Assembly (NCBI GenBank): GCA_028278135.1
Contig: JANQEW010000020.1
Span: 124,001-188,000 of the forward strand
DNA from: Rhodospirillales bacterium
Lineage (GTDB): Bacteria > Pseudomonadota > Alphaproteobacteria > Rhodospirillales > Rhodospirillaceae
DNA: 64,000 bases
Direction: 5' to 3'
The notes below the pieces were generated by a model. It saw only the letters and a program-made list of their open reading frames with translations. It was not told the origin of the DNA and did not search any database. Of this stretch, positions 1-8,560 are shown piece after piece. Within the stretch, counting starts at the first letter, position 1, and the number at the start of each line of letters is the position of its first letter. The position numbers and the translations under genes were made by a program.

Positions 1-1403
1 GTGCGAGTGGAAAGGGACTCCCATAATTCTGTCACATCCCGTATTGGTCGGAATGGCACACGTGCCCCGGTTATTGTCACGCCTGACAACTCTGACGCCA
101 TGGGCTCGATTTTCAGACCATCTACAGCCACGACTGTATGGCCGTCGTTCAGCAGGTAGTGTGCGAGGGTATAGCCAGCTGGGCCTAGTCCCACAACAAG
201 CACCGTATGGCCACTGTCAGGCTTGGGTAACGGAGCCCGTATGTTCAGAGGATTCCAGCGAGTGAGCAGACTGTAAACCTCAAAACCATAGGGTAGGGCC
301 AAGACGTCACGCACAACCCTAGTCTCTACTTGCGGGATGTTCACAGGGGTACGGTTCTGGTTATTGTAGATACACCCTACCATACAGTCATTGCAAATAC
401 GGTGGCCTGTCCCAGCTACTATAGGATTAGCGACTGTGATCAGAGACAGAGCCGCGACGACATCACCATGAATCATCAATTCTTGGAATTCTGAGATGTG
501 TTCTTCGAGCGGACAACCAATTATCCAGCGGCCCAGTGCATTCTGCTTCCACTCCCCAGTTTCCCTGTCCTTCATACCCTTGGCGCATGAATCCTTCGCT
601 TGGCGGTGACACAATATGCAGTAATGGGCTTCATCGAGAGCTTGCTCACGTGAACAACCAGGATCTGTGAGACTAAAACCATCACGCCTGCGCAAAGGGC
701 GGTGCAGGGGGCGCCTTAAGGAGTCAAGACCTAGGTGCTTTTCTTTCACTGTTTCAACAAGATGAAAGGGGTCTCTTCTACCAGGAAACCGGAAAAGAAT
801 ACTGGACTCTCCGGACGCAGCGTTCCTCGTGTGGACTCGCCAAGCGGCATAGCGAGTGGCAATTTCTAGTTGTTTGATATGAGCGTGTTCGTTCTCGAGC
901 CAGGTCATCACAGCACGAGCAAATTCCAGCTCTGTAAAGGCTCCACCGAGCAGTGTTTCCATTTCTGTTAACAGTGCTGCCCCGTCGAGTGTCCTTGCCG
1001 CAGCCTCCCGAATGGCCCGCATAGCGCGCCGTTGGACGAACAGTCTCTTACAGGCGTACAAGGGTGCAAGCGCGTGATACTGGCTGGTTAAAGCGACAAT
1101 GTCTGTGCTGATGCCAAACAAAACACCGAGAAAATCCTGTACATGAGGTCCTAGTGCCATGAGAAGCGCTGATTCGTGCCTGTTCTCAAGAGAATCTGGA
1201 GCGGCGCGAGCCGCATTGAGTCTCTCCCATAGCCTTGCATCACTCTGTTGCAGGTGGTCGAGGAACAGCCTATCTATCCGGTGTAATCCTTTTAGGTTAT
1301 AAAAATCATTAAGTGTAATGCCAAAAGCAAAGACATCCTCCCTCACTTGCTCATCTGTCATCGGGCAAAGGGTCGCCTTAGCCTTATTGTCATCTACCGC
1401 CAT
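1..1403 (-). CDS. FAD/NAD(P)-dependent oxidoreductase with Fe-S cysteine clusters (partial, C-terminus outside window)
   Basis: The minus-strand frame is open from an ATG at 1403 to the window edge, giving about 467 residues. After a helical N-terminal region there is a Cys cluster HYCILC at residues 260-265 with another Cys at 273, then CNDCMVGC at 337-344. The Rossmann fingerprint VVGLGPAGYTLAHYL follows at about 403-417 and would bind FAD or NAD(P). This order of cysteine clusters and dinucleotide fold resembles the small-subunit-like flavoproteins of glutamate synthase (GltD/COG0493 relatives) found as long proteins of about 1,100 residues in Rhodospirillales. That family match is from memory. 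The substrate is unknown. No frameshift is seen in the visible part. A GTG a few codons upstream is an alternative start. Confidence 0.85.
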   Translation of the reverse strand, partial: MAVDDNKAKATLCPMTDEQVREDVFAFGITLNDFYNLKGLHRIDRLFLDHLQQSDARLWERLNAARAAPDSLENRHESALLMALGPHVQDFLGVLFGISTDIVALTSQYHALAPLYACKRLFVQRRAMRAIREAAARTLDGAALLTEMETLLGGAFTELEFARAVMTWLENEHAHIKQLEIATRYAAWRVHTRNAASGESSILFRFPGRRDPFHLVETVKEKHLGLDSLRRPLHRPLRRRDGFSLTDPGCSREQALDEAHYCILCHRQAKDSCAKGMKDRETGEWKQNALGRWIIGCPLEEHISEFQELMIHGDVVAALSLITVANPIVAGTGHRICNDCMVGCIYNNQNRTPVNIPQVETRVVRDVLALPYGFEVYSLLTRWNPLNIRAPLPKPDSGHTVLVVGLGPAGYTLAHYLLNDGHTVVAVDGLKIEPMASELSGVTITGARVPFRPIRDVTELWESLSTR

Positions 1404-1734
1404 GATCGCCCTCTTGTGAGGCACGAGCACGTCGCTGATAGTGCCCACGCTGTAGGCATGCAAGATTGCCACACCTCATTTTCCGGAGTCGCGGGAATCA
1501 CTATCATTTTGTGCGCTGACCTGTCATTCTGAATATGTCACTGGCTCGACGTCTCTAACAGATGGAAGCCTGCCGCTGTTACTTTAATCCGAATAACAGG
1601 GTGCAACTCACTCATCATGATTCCTGCCTTCCGTACCGGCGTGAGCGGCTGTTGCTCCTTGCCAAGATCGCCATTTTTTTTGCTTTCTCATATGGAATAG
1701 CGCCGATCCTCATAGCCCCACTTAGGAGAATCAT
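1404..1734. other. Divergent intergenic region between the oxidoreductase and ctaA
   Basis: About 330 bases separate two divergent genes and should hold both promoters. I see no recognisable protein, RNA or riboswitch. The only clear signal is AGGAG six bases before the ctaA ATG. Short open frames here show no family resemblance. Confidence 0.5.
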
Positions 1735-2793
1735 ATGCGTCTTGGCTGCCTAAAGACGAATCTCCCGCCCGCTACTTCACGGTCAGTAGCGCTTTGGTTG
1801 TTCTTGTGTTGTGGCCTACTGTTGATCATCGTAGCGCTCGGAGGAATAACAAGAATCACGCAATCTGGCTTGTCAATTGTAGAGTGGAAGCCATTTTCTC
1901 TTCTCCCACCAATGAATCATCAAGAATGGCAGGATACATTTTTTCACTATCAGCAGTTTCCAGAATACAGACTGAAAACTGTTGGCATGACTCTGGAGAA
2001 CTTTAAGAGAATATTTTGGCTGGAGTATCTTCATCGTCTAGCAGGCCGTAGCATAGGGGTCATCTTTCTCGTACCTTTCCTGTGGTTTCTACTAAGACAG
2101 AGAATTGATCACAAACTCGGATGGAAACTGGCAAGTCTCTTTCTACTTGGCAGTATGCAAGGAATCATGGGATGGCTCATGGTGCAAAGCGGCCTTGCTG
2201 AGAAACCTGATGTCAGCCAGTATCTTCTGACAGCACACCTGGGATTAGCACTCCTGATCTATGGTCTCCTGTTATGGACAGCACTCGGAGTCCTTCAGCC
2301 GCGGCCTTCATTACAGATGACACCGCTGGCGATACGCCTATGGTGTGTTCTCGGTCTTCTGGTTCTCACGCTGCTCTCTGGGGGATTTGTTGCGGGTCTC
2401 GATGCGGGATTTACACATAACACCTTTCCTCTGATGAACGGCCATCTTGCGCCGGCAGATCTCTTCGTCATGGAGCCATGGTACATGAATCCGTTTGAGA
2501 ACGTGGTCATGGTGCAGTTCCAGCATCGCTTACTCGCCATAACCACCCTGGTCGCTGTGCTCCTGTTGTGGAGGTGGGGACGACGGTGGGGTCCAGTCTC
2601 CAGGGCTACTCTTGTTTCGATAGCTATTTTTATAGGAATAACAATTTTACAGTTTATATTTGGTGTCTTAACATTAGTATTTGTTGTGCCAATTCCCCTA
2701 GCGATCGCTCACCAAGTAGGGGCGTTTATCTCATTTACCATGGGGCTCGTGACGGCCCACTTATTGTGGCGGCAGCAGTCTCGCCCTCGATGA
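1735..2793 (+). CDS. ctaA: Haem A synthase, COX15/CtaA type 2
   Basis: This inner-membrane enzyme oxidises the C8 methyl group of haem O to make haem A for aa3-type cytochrome oxidases. The 352-residue product has about eight hydrophobic helices. The type-2 signature GGITRITQSGLSIVEW lies near residues 37-52, and conserved His residues occur in EYLHRLAGR, TAHLGLA, FQHRLLA and IAHQVGA, which are the positions expected to bind haem. Length fits the alphaproteobacterial family. The start is supported by AGGAG six bases upstream. It converges on the lipoprotein gene with a gap of only 17 bases. The cytochrome oxidase operon and ctaB are not in the window, so this gene stands alone. Confidence 0.96.
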   Translation: MRLGCLKTNLPPATSRSVALWLFLCCGLLLIIVALGGITRITQSGLSIVEWKPFSLLPPMNHQEWQDTFFHYQQFPEYRLKTVGMTLENFKRIFWLEYLHRLAGRSIGVIFLVPFLWFLLRQRIDHKLGWKLASLFLLGSMQGIMGWLMVQSGLAEKPDVSQYLLTAHLGLALLIYGLLLWTALGVLQPRPSLQMTPLAIRLWCVLGLLVLTLLSGGFVAGLDAGFTHNTFPLMNGHLAPADLFVMEPWYMNPFENVVMVQFQHRLLAITTLVAVLLLWRWGRRWGPVSRATLVSIAIFIGITILQFIFGVLTLVFVVPIPLAIAHQVGAFISFTMGLVTAHLLWRQQSRPR

Positions 2794-2810
2794 GATCGCC
2801 GCACGCGGTA

Positions 2811-4175
2811 TCATCGCCGCTTGAAAAAGTCCTGCGGTGGACTGATGACGGAGTTCATCCCGTCCACTTGCACTTCTATGACAGCCAGCCCGCGCTCTGC
2901 CTCTCCTGAGAGGCGGAGACGGAAAAGACCATCCACCCCAGAGAACCCAGTCTCACTGGTTATCAGACGGCTGTTTAAATGAAAAGGCCTTGTTGTTCCA
3001 CGAGTCAGAACCGCAGCGAGCGCCACGGCATCGTAAGAGAGCTTGGCAAAAGGCAACGGACTCATATCACCAAACACCTGACGGTAGTGCGTGCTGAACC
3101 ATGCCTGAGCAGGACTTGTAGGAGCCGCATACCAGGTTCCTGCGACTCCGGCATCACAGTACAGATTGTCTGTCCAACGCTGTGTACTCAGTATACGAGT
3201 TTTATGCATATCAATATCTAGATATAGTAATATTTGAAAGACACGTCTTACAATCTCACTTCTATCTGGAATAAGCAGAGCCTCGAAAGGTTGCTGCTGC
3301 GCTAAACGCCTGACTACTGGTGTCAGATTCGCGTTTTGAGGATCGTAGAACTCTACTGCAGTGATATGGCCGTCAGCAGCAGTGACTGCTGTGTGGAGTG
3401 CCATCACAGCCTGCCTGCCATACGCATTATCAGGTGCCAGGGCCGCAAAAAGAGTAAAACCCTTTTCACGTGCAAATGTGACTACTCTTTCTATCTGATA
3501 ACCAACATGGGGACCGATGGAGAAGACGCTATTCCCAGCCATGACTTTTTCGCTTGTAAAAGTAAGCATTTTCACATCAGAAGACTGTACCGCTTGTTCC
3601 ACTGCCCTGACTTCTGATGAAAAGAGTGGCCCAATGATCAGCGGGACCCCTTGTGCTCTGGCAATATTTGCCGCGTGCGCGGCTCCATCTGGTGTCCCCT
3701 GAGTGTTGTAGACCTGCAGGACGAGAGCAGCACTGGCAGCTTCAAACAGAGCTATCTGTGCGCCATTCAAAAGAGCCTGACCTATGTGAGCGGCATGCCC
3801 CGACAGTGGTAAAAGTAAAGCAACCTGCTGGAGGTTACTGGGGATCAGTCGTGGGCGAGCACTCTCATGGCGAGTCGCTCCACACTCCTTGCTAAAGAGC
3901 ACCTGCCTTACAAGAGGCATGGTCACGGGAGCAGAAGTGGCCAGTGAAGAAATCAGAGGCGTCGCGCGCGCAAGAGTACTAAGACGCTCAGTAGCGGAAC
4001 ATTGGTCTACTGCAGACAGCTGACAGCATTCAGGGGGCTGGCCAAAGAGTCCGCGAGAGAACAAAAGAAATGTACTCTGCGGACAGCTGCTGACCGTAAG
4101 CCACAGCAGAATCGGCAATGACAGGCATTGCCACAGAAACACGAGATGGTAGAGACGGGCCAGAATGCGAGCCAC
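2811..4175 (-). CDS. Penicillin-binding protein activator-like lipoprotein (type I periplasmic-binding fold)
   Basis: The frame is open further upstream, but a GTG at 4175 gives a proper lipoprotein signal: basic start, hydrophobic stretch and lipobox VSSC with Cys31. A purine-rich GGAGAG precedes it. The mature protein has a type I periplasmic-binding fold, visible in QVALLLPLSGHAAHIGQALLNGA, PLIIGPLFSSEV and AALAPDNAYGRQAV. This is the LpoA/YraM-like family (COG3107), whose gamma-proteobacterial members activate penicillin-binding protein PBP1A. In alphaproteobacteria the partner is unproven, so an outer-membrane or periplasmic role in peptidoglycan synthesis is inference. The usual neighbour rsmI is absent. 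An alternative is a branched-chain amino-acid-type substrate-binding protein. Confidence 0.8.
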   Translation of the reverse strand: MARILARLYHLVFLWQCLSLPILLWLTVSSCPQSTFLLFSRGLFGQPPECCQLSAVDQCSATERLSTLARATPLISSLATSAPVTMPLVRQVLFSKECGATRHESARPRLIPSNLQQVALLLPLSGHAAHIGQALLNGAQIALFEAASAALVLQVYNTQGTPDGAAHAANIARAQGVPLIIGPLFSSEVRAVEQAVQSSDVKMLTFTSEKVMAGNSVFSIGPHVGYQIERVVTFAREKGFTLFAALAPDNAYGRQAVMALHTAVTAADGHITAVEFYDPQNANLTPVVRRLAQQQPFEALLIPDRSEIVRRVFQILLYLDIDMHKTRILSTQRWTDNLYCDAGVAGTWYAAPTSPAQAWFSTHYRQVFGDMSPLPFAKLSYDAVALAAVLTRGTTRPFHLNSRLITSETGFSGVDGLFRLRLSGEAERGLAVIEVQVDGMNSVISPPQDFFKRR

Positions 4176-4357
4176 CTGTTTGCTCTCTCTCCACAAGGGA
4201 GGACAAGAATAGCAATAAACGCGAGTCCGACGCAGTGATACTCTCTTGAGAGCTTTCCTGCGTGTGCAACCTGTGCCAGGGGTGAGTGTAGCAATGTACA
4301 AAGTCAAGTACCAAGACACTGCGACTCGCAGAGAAAGCCCAGGCGGCGGCGCATGGA

Positions 4358-4374
4358 CTTCCGGAGTCCGGAAG
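4358..4374. repeat. Perfect 17-base palindrome downstream of tRNA-Ile
   Basis: CTTCCGGA and TCCGGAAG flank a single G. It lies about 20 bases beyond the 3' end of the minus-strand tRNA, where a processing or termination hairpin would be placed. No T tract follows, so a factor-independent terminator is not supported. Confidence 0.5.
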
Positions 4375-4393
4375 ATTTGCGAAGGGGAGCGAA

Positions 4394-4467
4394 TAGGCCT
4401 GGCAGGACTCGAACCTACAACTCAGCCGTTATGAGCGGCTTGCTCTGACCAATTGAGCTACAGGCCC
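4394..4467 (-). tRNA. tRNA with CAU anticodon, probably tRNA-Ile2
   Basis: The minus strand folds as a full cloverleaf. The acceptor stem is GGGCCTG paired with CAGGCCT, the D arm contains GCTCAATTGGTCAGAGC, the anticodon stem AGCCG/CGGCT closes a CTCATAA loop, and the T arm has GGTTCGAGTCC. The anticodon is CAU. The G-C-rich GGGCCTG acceptor and GCCGCTCATAACGGC arm resemble alphaproteobacterial tRNA-Ile2, whose C34 is changed to lysidine, rather than elongator tRNA-Met. CCA is not encoded. Confidence 0.9.
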
Positions 4468-4623
4468 ACGACATAAACCCCGCCATTGTATTCCAAACTG
4501 TCTCTCAGTCCAAGCCTGGTCAGTCCTCACAGAGATTTTTCAGACACGCGCCAGGCCCACCTGAAAAGCTGCATATTTTATGATCCCTGATCGCCCTGAA
4601 GCATCCGTCAAGCGCCGCCGCTC

Positions 4624-4782
4624 TCAACGCCTTTTCTTCATCAGCTTGTCCCACTCCTCAAGGATTTCATGAGCTAACTCTGCGATTCCCCTTGGTGTCT
4701 CATAATCTTCATTCCCGGCGAGCGCTGTCGCGGCTGCCTGTAGTGCCGCAGCTACGAGTCTCGAATCGTTGAAAGCAGACAT
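4624..4782 (-). CDS. Small conserved-looking hypothetical protein
   Basis: A 52-residue product, acidic and helical, contains ALQAAATALAGNEDYETPRG followed by a charged C-terminus. The frame is open up to 4884, where it overlaps the ahcY stop. GGAG eight bases before the ATG at 4782 makes the shorter form more likely. It probably travels in one transcript with ahcY. I do not recognise a function. The residue pattern looks like a real short protein rather than chance, but the family is unnamed. Confidence 0.6.
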   Translation of the reverse strand: MSAFNDSRLVAAALQAAATALAGNEDYETPRGIAELAHEILEEWDKLMKKRR

Positions 4783-4880
4783 CAAACTGACTCCATGTTT
4801 CTCAAGCAAACTGGTACCTACCTGTAGTAGCATAATACCACATGTCCCAGTTGTCGACAGACGGCCAGGGAGGCAGGCAC

Positions 4881-6173
4881 TCAATACCGATAGCTATCGG
4901 GCTTAAAGGGCCCTTCTGGCGCTACACCAAGATAAGCAGCCTGATGGGCTGTCAACGACGTCAGCCTAGCGCCCAGTTTCTCGAGATGGAGACGGGCGAC
5001 CATTTCGTCTAGGTGCTTTGGTAAGACATGGACAGCCTTGCTGTACTTACCAGGATTCGTCCACAGTTCTATCTGAGCTAGAATCTGGTTAGTAAAAGAA
5101 GTACTCATAACGAAGCTAGGATGGCCTGTAGCACACCCCAGATTCACGAGCCTGCCTTCTGCTAGTAAAAGGATGTGTTTGCCGTCTGGAAACTCAATTT
5201 CATCTACTTGCGGTTTTATATTTTTCCATTTATAATTCCGAAGGGCAGCAACTTGAATCTCAGAATCGAAATGGCCTATATTACAGACAATGGCTCTGTC
5301 TTTCATGGCACGGATGTGTTCGAGGGTAACGACATCGACGTTGCCAGTCGCCGTGACAAAAATATCACCGCGGTGAGCAACCTCATTCATTGTGGTGACC
5401 TCAAAACCCTCTGTAGCGGCTTGCAGGGCACAGATTGGATCTATCTCTGTAACGAGGACCCTGCAACCGGCCGCGCGCAAAGAGTCCGCTGAGCCCTTCC
5501 CCACATCACCAAAGCCACAGACAACGGCGACCTTGCCAGCCATCATCACGTCAGTCGCGCGGCGGATGCTATCTACTAAACTTTCCCGGCAACCATATCT
5601 GTTGTCAAACTTTGACTTTGTCACACTGTCGTTCACATTGATCACAGGCACCTGGAGTGTACCGTGACGCGTCATCTGTTGCAACCGGTGCACGCCTGTG
5701 GTCGTCTCCTCTGAAATGCCGCGAATTCCCCCCAGGAGATTAGAGTATTTTTCATGTAGCACGAGAGTCAAGTCCCCGCCATCGTCCAACACCATATTGG
5801 GCTGCCAATCCGGTGGCCCCAAAAGGGTCTGTTCTATGCACCACCAGTATTCTTGCTCCGTTTCACCTTTCCAAGCAAATACCGGAATCCCCACAGCTGC
5901 CATCGCAGCGGCAGCATGGTTCTGTGTTGAGAAGATGTTACAGGAACTCCAACGGATGCTCGCCCCCAGACTCACAAGAGTTTCCATCAGGACAGCTGTC
6001 TGTATCGTCATGTGTAGACAGCCGACAATGCAGGCCCCCTTCAGGGGCTTCTGATGACCATATAGGGTACGCACAGCCATCAGCCCTGGCATCTCTTTTT
6101 CTGCAATGACTATTTCTTTACGCCCCCACTCAGCCAAGGTAATATCGGCAACCTTATAATCGGTGAAATTCAT
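4881..6173 (-). CDS. ahcY: Adenosylhomocysteinase
   Basis: The enzyme reversibly hydrolyses S-adenosylhomocysteine to adenosine and homocysteine, relieving inhibition of methyltransferases and closing the activated methyl cycle. The 430 residues carry [11 protein letters not shown] near the N-terminus and the NAD-binding [17 protein letters not shown] in the middle. [15 protein letters not shown] and the C-terminal KPDSYRY are also present, the last supplying the Lys/Tyr residues that reach the neighbouring subunit. GGAG six bases upstream supports the start. It follows hemN on the same strand after about 140 bases. I looked for an S-adenosylhomocysteine riboswitch in that gap and could not build one. 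Confidence 0.98.
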   Translation of the reverse strand: MNFTDYKVADITLAEWGRKEIVIAEKEMPGLMAVRTLYGHQKPLKGACIVGCLHMTIQTAVLMETLVSLGASIRWSSCNIFSTQNHAAAAMAAVGIPVFAWKGETEQEYWWCIEQTLLGPPDWQPNMVLDDGGDLTLVLHEKYSNLLGGIRGISEETTTGVHRLQQMTRHGTLQVPVINVNDSVTKSKFDNRYGCRESLVDSIRRATDVMMAGKVAVVCGFGDVGKGSADSLRAAGCRVLVTEIDPICALQAATEGFEVTTMNEVAHRGDIFVTATGNVDVVTLEHIRAMKDRAIVCNIGHFDSEIQVAALRNYKWKNIKPQVDEIEFPDGKHILLLAEGRLVNLGCATGHPSFVMSTSFTNQILAQIELWTNPGKYSKAVHVLPKHLDEMVARLHLEKLGARLTSLTAHQAAYLGVAPEGPFKPDSYRY

Positions 6174-6314
6174 AGCTGTCTCCAGCGTTTACTGCACAAG
6201 CGTAACATCAACATCGAAACAGCCTATAGCAAGCTTGAGCTCTCTTCTGCAACGATCGACTCCACTGGAGAGCGGACTTTCTCATCTCAATGGTCCTGTC
6301 ATGGATCATCTCTC

Positions 6315-7667
6315 TCAGACGGCCTTGGAATGCTGGTGTGTACCAGTCTTCAGATATCGATCAAAGACTGCACACACGGCACGCACAAGCGGTCGCCCCT
6401 CGGGGGTGACAGAAATTGTCCGTCCTGCGCGCACGATTATGCCATCGGCTTCCAACTCAGTCAGAGCATCAAGTTCTGGCAGAAAAAGGGTAGCAGCATC
6501 AAACCCGAAACGCGCAGCCATCACGTCCAGATTCACGACCATCTCACACATCAGGCGTTCAATAATGGCCCGGCGTAGGGAATCCTCCCTCGTCAAGACG
6601 AGGCCGCGGCAAGTGGCGAACATGCCAGCACGGATGAACCGCTTGTAGGCGGTCACGCGACTTTCGTTGATAACGTATCCTAGAGGCAGGCTTCCAATCG
6701 CCGAAGCCCCGAATCCTAGTAACACGGGTGCTCTATCAGAAGTATATCCCTGGAAATTGCGTTTCAGCCTTTTCTCGCGTGCCGCATATACTAAGTCATC
6801 ATGGGGAGCGGCATAATGGTCAAGACCCACGGCAATATAGCCGTAGGATTTGAGTCGCGCATGCGCCGTCTCATATTGGTGCCATCGTTCTGCTGTGCTC
6901 GGTAAAAGAGTGGAGTCTATTAAAAGCTGGTGCTTCTTCATCCATGGCACGTGGGCGTAGCCAAACAGTGACAAGCGCTGTGGTGCAAGAGTCATTGCTG
7001 TATCGATCGTCTCAACCACGCTCGCAGCTGTCTGATACGGTAGGCCATAGATCAGATCTATATTCATGGCGGTAATGCTATAGGATCGTAAAAGATCAAT
7101 TATTTTTTTTGTTACTTCATAAGATTGTATTCTATTAATGACTCTCTGAACTTTTGTGTGAAAATCCTGCACACCAACAGATACACGATTGACACCGGCT
7201 TCTGCCATCGCAGCCACATTGGCCTCGTTCGCGGTACGTGGGTCGACCTCGACGGCGATTTCGGCGTCAGAGGCAATGGTAAAACGGGACCGCAGGTGGG
7301 CCATGGTACGCAAAAAATCTGCCGGGGATAGAATGGTCGGGCTACCACCGCCAAAATGAACATGTTGTACGAGTGTCCGTTCTGATAGCCGTTCCACTGC
7401 AAGATCAATCTCTGCCAGTAAAGAATCGACGTAGTCAGTGACGGGCGTGTATGTGCGAGTAATGCTCGTATGGCAACCACAGAACCAGCACATTCGCATG
7501 CAGTAGGGGATGTGCAGATAAAGCGATAACCTTACGTTTGTCGGGAGGGTAGAGAGCCATGTGGCATATGTTCTGCCCTCTACAGCCTTAGAAAAGTGTG
7601 GAGCGGTTGGATAGGACGTATAACGGGGTAACTGTAGGTCGTACTTCGCGAGAAGTTTTTGGAACAT
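6315..7667 (-). CDS. hemN: Oxygen-independent coproporphyrinogen III oxidase
   Basis: A radical-SAM enzyme that decarboxylates coproporphyrinogen III to protoporphyrinogen IX without oxygen. The open frame begins further upstream, but the ATG at 7667 has a GGGG-containing leader and gives the classic N-terminus MFQKLLAKYDLQLPRYTSYP and a 450-residue protein. The 4Fe-4S ligands are in CMRMCWFCGC (Cys56, 60 and 63, with the family Cys65). GGGSPT and the HemN C-terminal domain follow. A stretch near 7080-7140 is strikingly AT-rich although it encodes conserved sequence. It fits with hemA at the far end of the window and ctaA in a haem route. Confidence 0.96.
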   Translation of the reverse strand: MFQKLLAKYDLQLPRYTSYPTAPHFSKAVEGRTYATWLSTLPTNVRLSLYLHIPYCMRMCWFCGCHTSITRTYTPVTDYVDSLLAEIDLAVERLSERTLVQHVHFGGGSPTILSPADFLRTMAHLRSRFTIASDAEIAVEVDPRTANEANVAAMAEAGVNRVSVGVQDFHTKVQRVINRIQSYEVTKKIIDLLRSYSITAMNIDLIYGLPYQTAASVVETIDTAMTLAPQRLSLFGYAHVPWMKKHQLLIDSTLLPSTAERWHQYETAHARLKSYGYIAVGLDHYAAPHDDLVYAAREKRLKRNFQGYTSDRAPVLLGFGASAIGSLPLGYVINESRVTAYKRFIRAGMFATCRGLVLTREDSLRRAIIERLMCEMVVNLDVMAARFGFDAATLFLPELDALTELEADGIIVRAGRTISVTPEGRPLVRAVCAVFDRYLKTGTHQHSKAV

Positions 7668-7783
7668 GATTTTACCCCACAAAACAAGCCAGAGACTCAG
7701 ATCGCGACTCCCCCCCCTCTCGCAGGCTGTCCCCTCCAAATATCAGCCGTCAAGCAGAGGGACTAGCGGCTGGCAGCTCGCCA

Positions 7784-8560
7784 CTACCAGTGCCGGTGCC
7801 GGCGCGTGACCTGTATCACCTCGCCATGCCTCGAGCACTCAGGACTGGCAAGTTCGACGAAAGCATGGACCACACTTTCTGGCGACGGGAGGTGGTTTGG
7901 GTCCTCACCGGGAAAAGCCTGTGCGCGCATACGGGTTCGCACAACGCCTGGATCCAGCAGATTGACACGAATGTGTGTTTGACTGACCTCTGTGGCGTAA
8001 ACCCTTACCATCATCTCGAGGGCCGCTTTCGATGTCGCATAAGCGCCCCAGTAGGGAAAGATACCAGCAGCCACACCAGAGGTCACGAAAACAGCCCGTC
8101 CCGCATCAGATTGGCGTAGGAGCGGATCAAAGCTGCGGATCAGATGGAAGTTAGCCGTCACGTTAACCGACAGCACCTGCGTCCAATCCTGTGGCGCTGT
8201 ATGTTGCATGGGACCTAAAGGCCCCAATATCGCTGCGTTGCCTACCAGCACATCTAAACGGCCAAAACGTTGGTAAACAGCTAGCGCCATCTTGTCAATC
8301 TGGGCATGATCGGCGAGATCCTGTGGAACAAGGACGACTCTGTTGTGAGGACAGCGAACGCGAATCTCATCGTCCAACTCTTCCAACGCACTGGTTGTAC
8401 GGGCCACCAGAATCACAGTTGCCCCCTCTGCAGCAAAACGGCGGGTCACAGCGCGGCCAATCCCACGCGAAGCCCCTGTGATCAGGGCAACACGTCCTTC
8501 AAGGGGACTCTGCTTGGTACTCTTTGGACTCCTATTGGCAAAACAACTTTTCGTAATCAT
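7784..8560 (-). CDS. Short-chain dehydrogenase/reductase
   Basis: A 258-residue classical SDR. The NAD(P)-binding motif TGASRGIGRA lies near residues 29-38, NAAILG near 109, and the catalytic Ser and YATSK (Tyr/Lys) sit in VTSGVAAG and WGAYATSKAALEM. The start overlaps the purF stop by four bases (ATGA), so the two are translationally coupled. In alphaproteobacteria an SDR gene directly after purF is a recurring arrangement. The substrate is not known. It may be an oxidoreductase of the YciK/FabG-like type, but the sequence does not decide this. Confidence 0.93.
   Translation of the reverse strand: MITKSCFANRSPKSTKQSPLEGRVALITGASRGIGRAVTRRFAAEGATVILVARTTSALEELDDEIRVRCPHNRVVLVPQDLADHAQIDKMALAVYQRFGRLDVLVGNAAILGPLGPMQHTAPQDWTQVLSVNVTANFHLIRSFDPLLRQSDAGRAVFVTSGVAAGIFPYWGAYATSKAALEMMVRVYATEVSQTHIRVNLLDPGVVRTRMRAQAFPGEDPNHLPSPESVVHAFVELASPECSRHGEVIQVTRRHRHW

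Noticed and set aside
6174-6314. S-adenosylhomocysteine riboswitch upstream of ahcY
   Set aside because: I looked for the conserved GAGGAGCGCUGCRACGG-type core and pseudoknot partner. A GTTGCAG and a few short complements exist, but no convincing fold.
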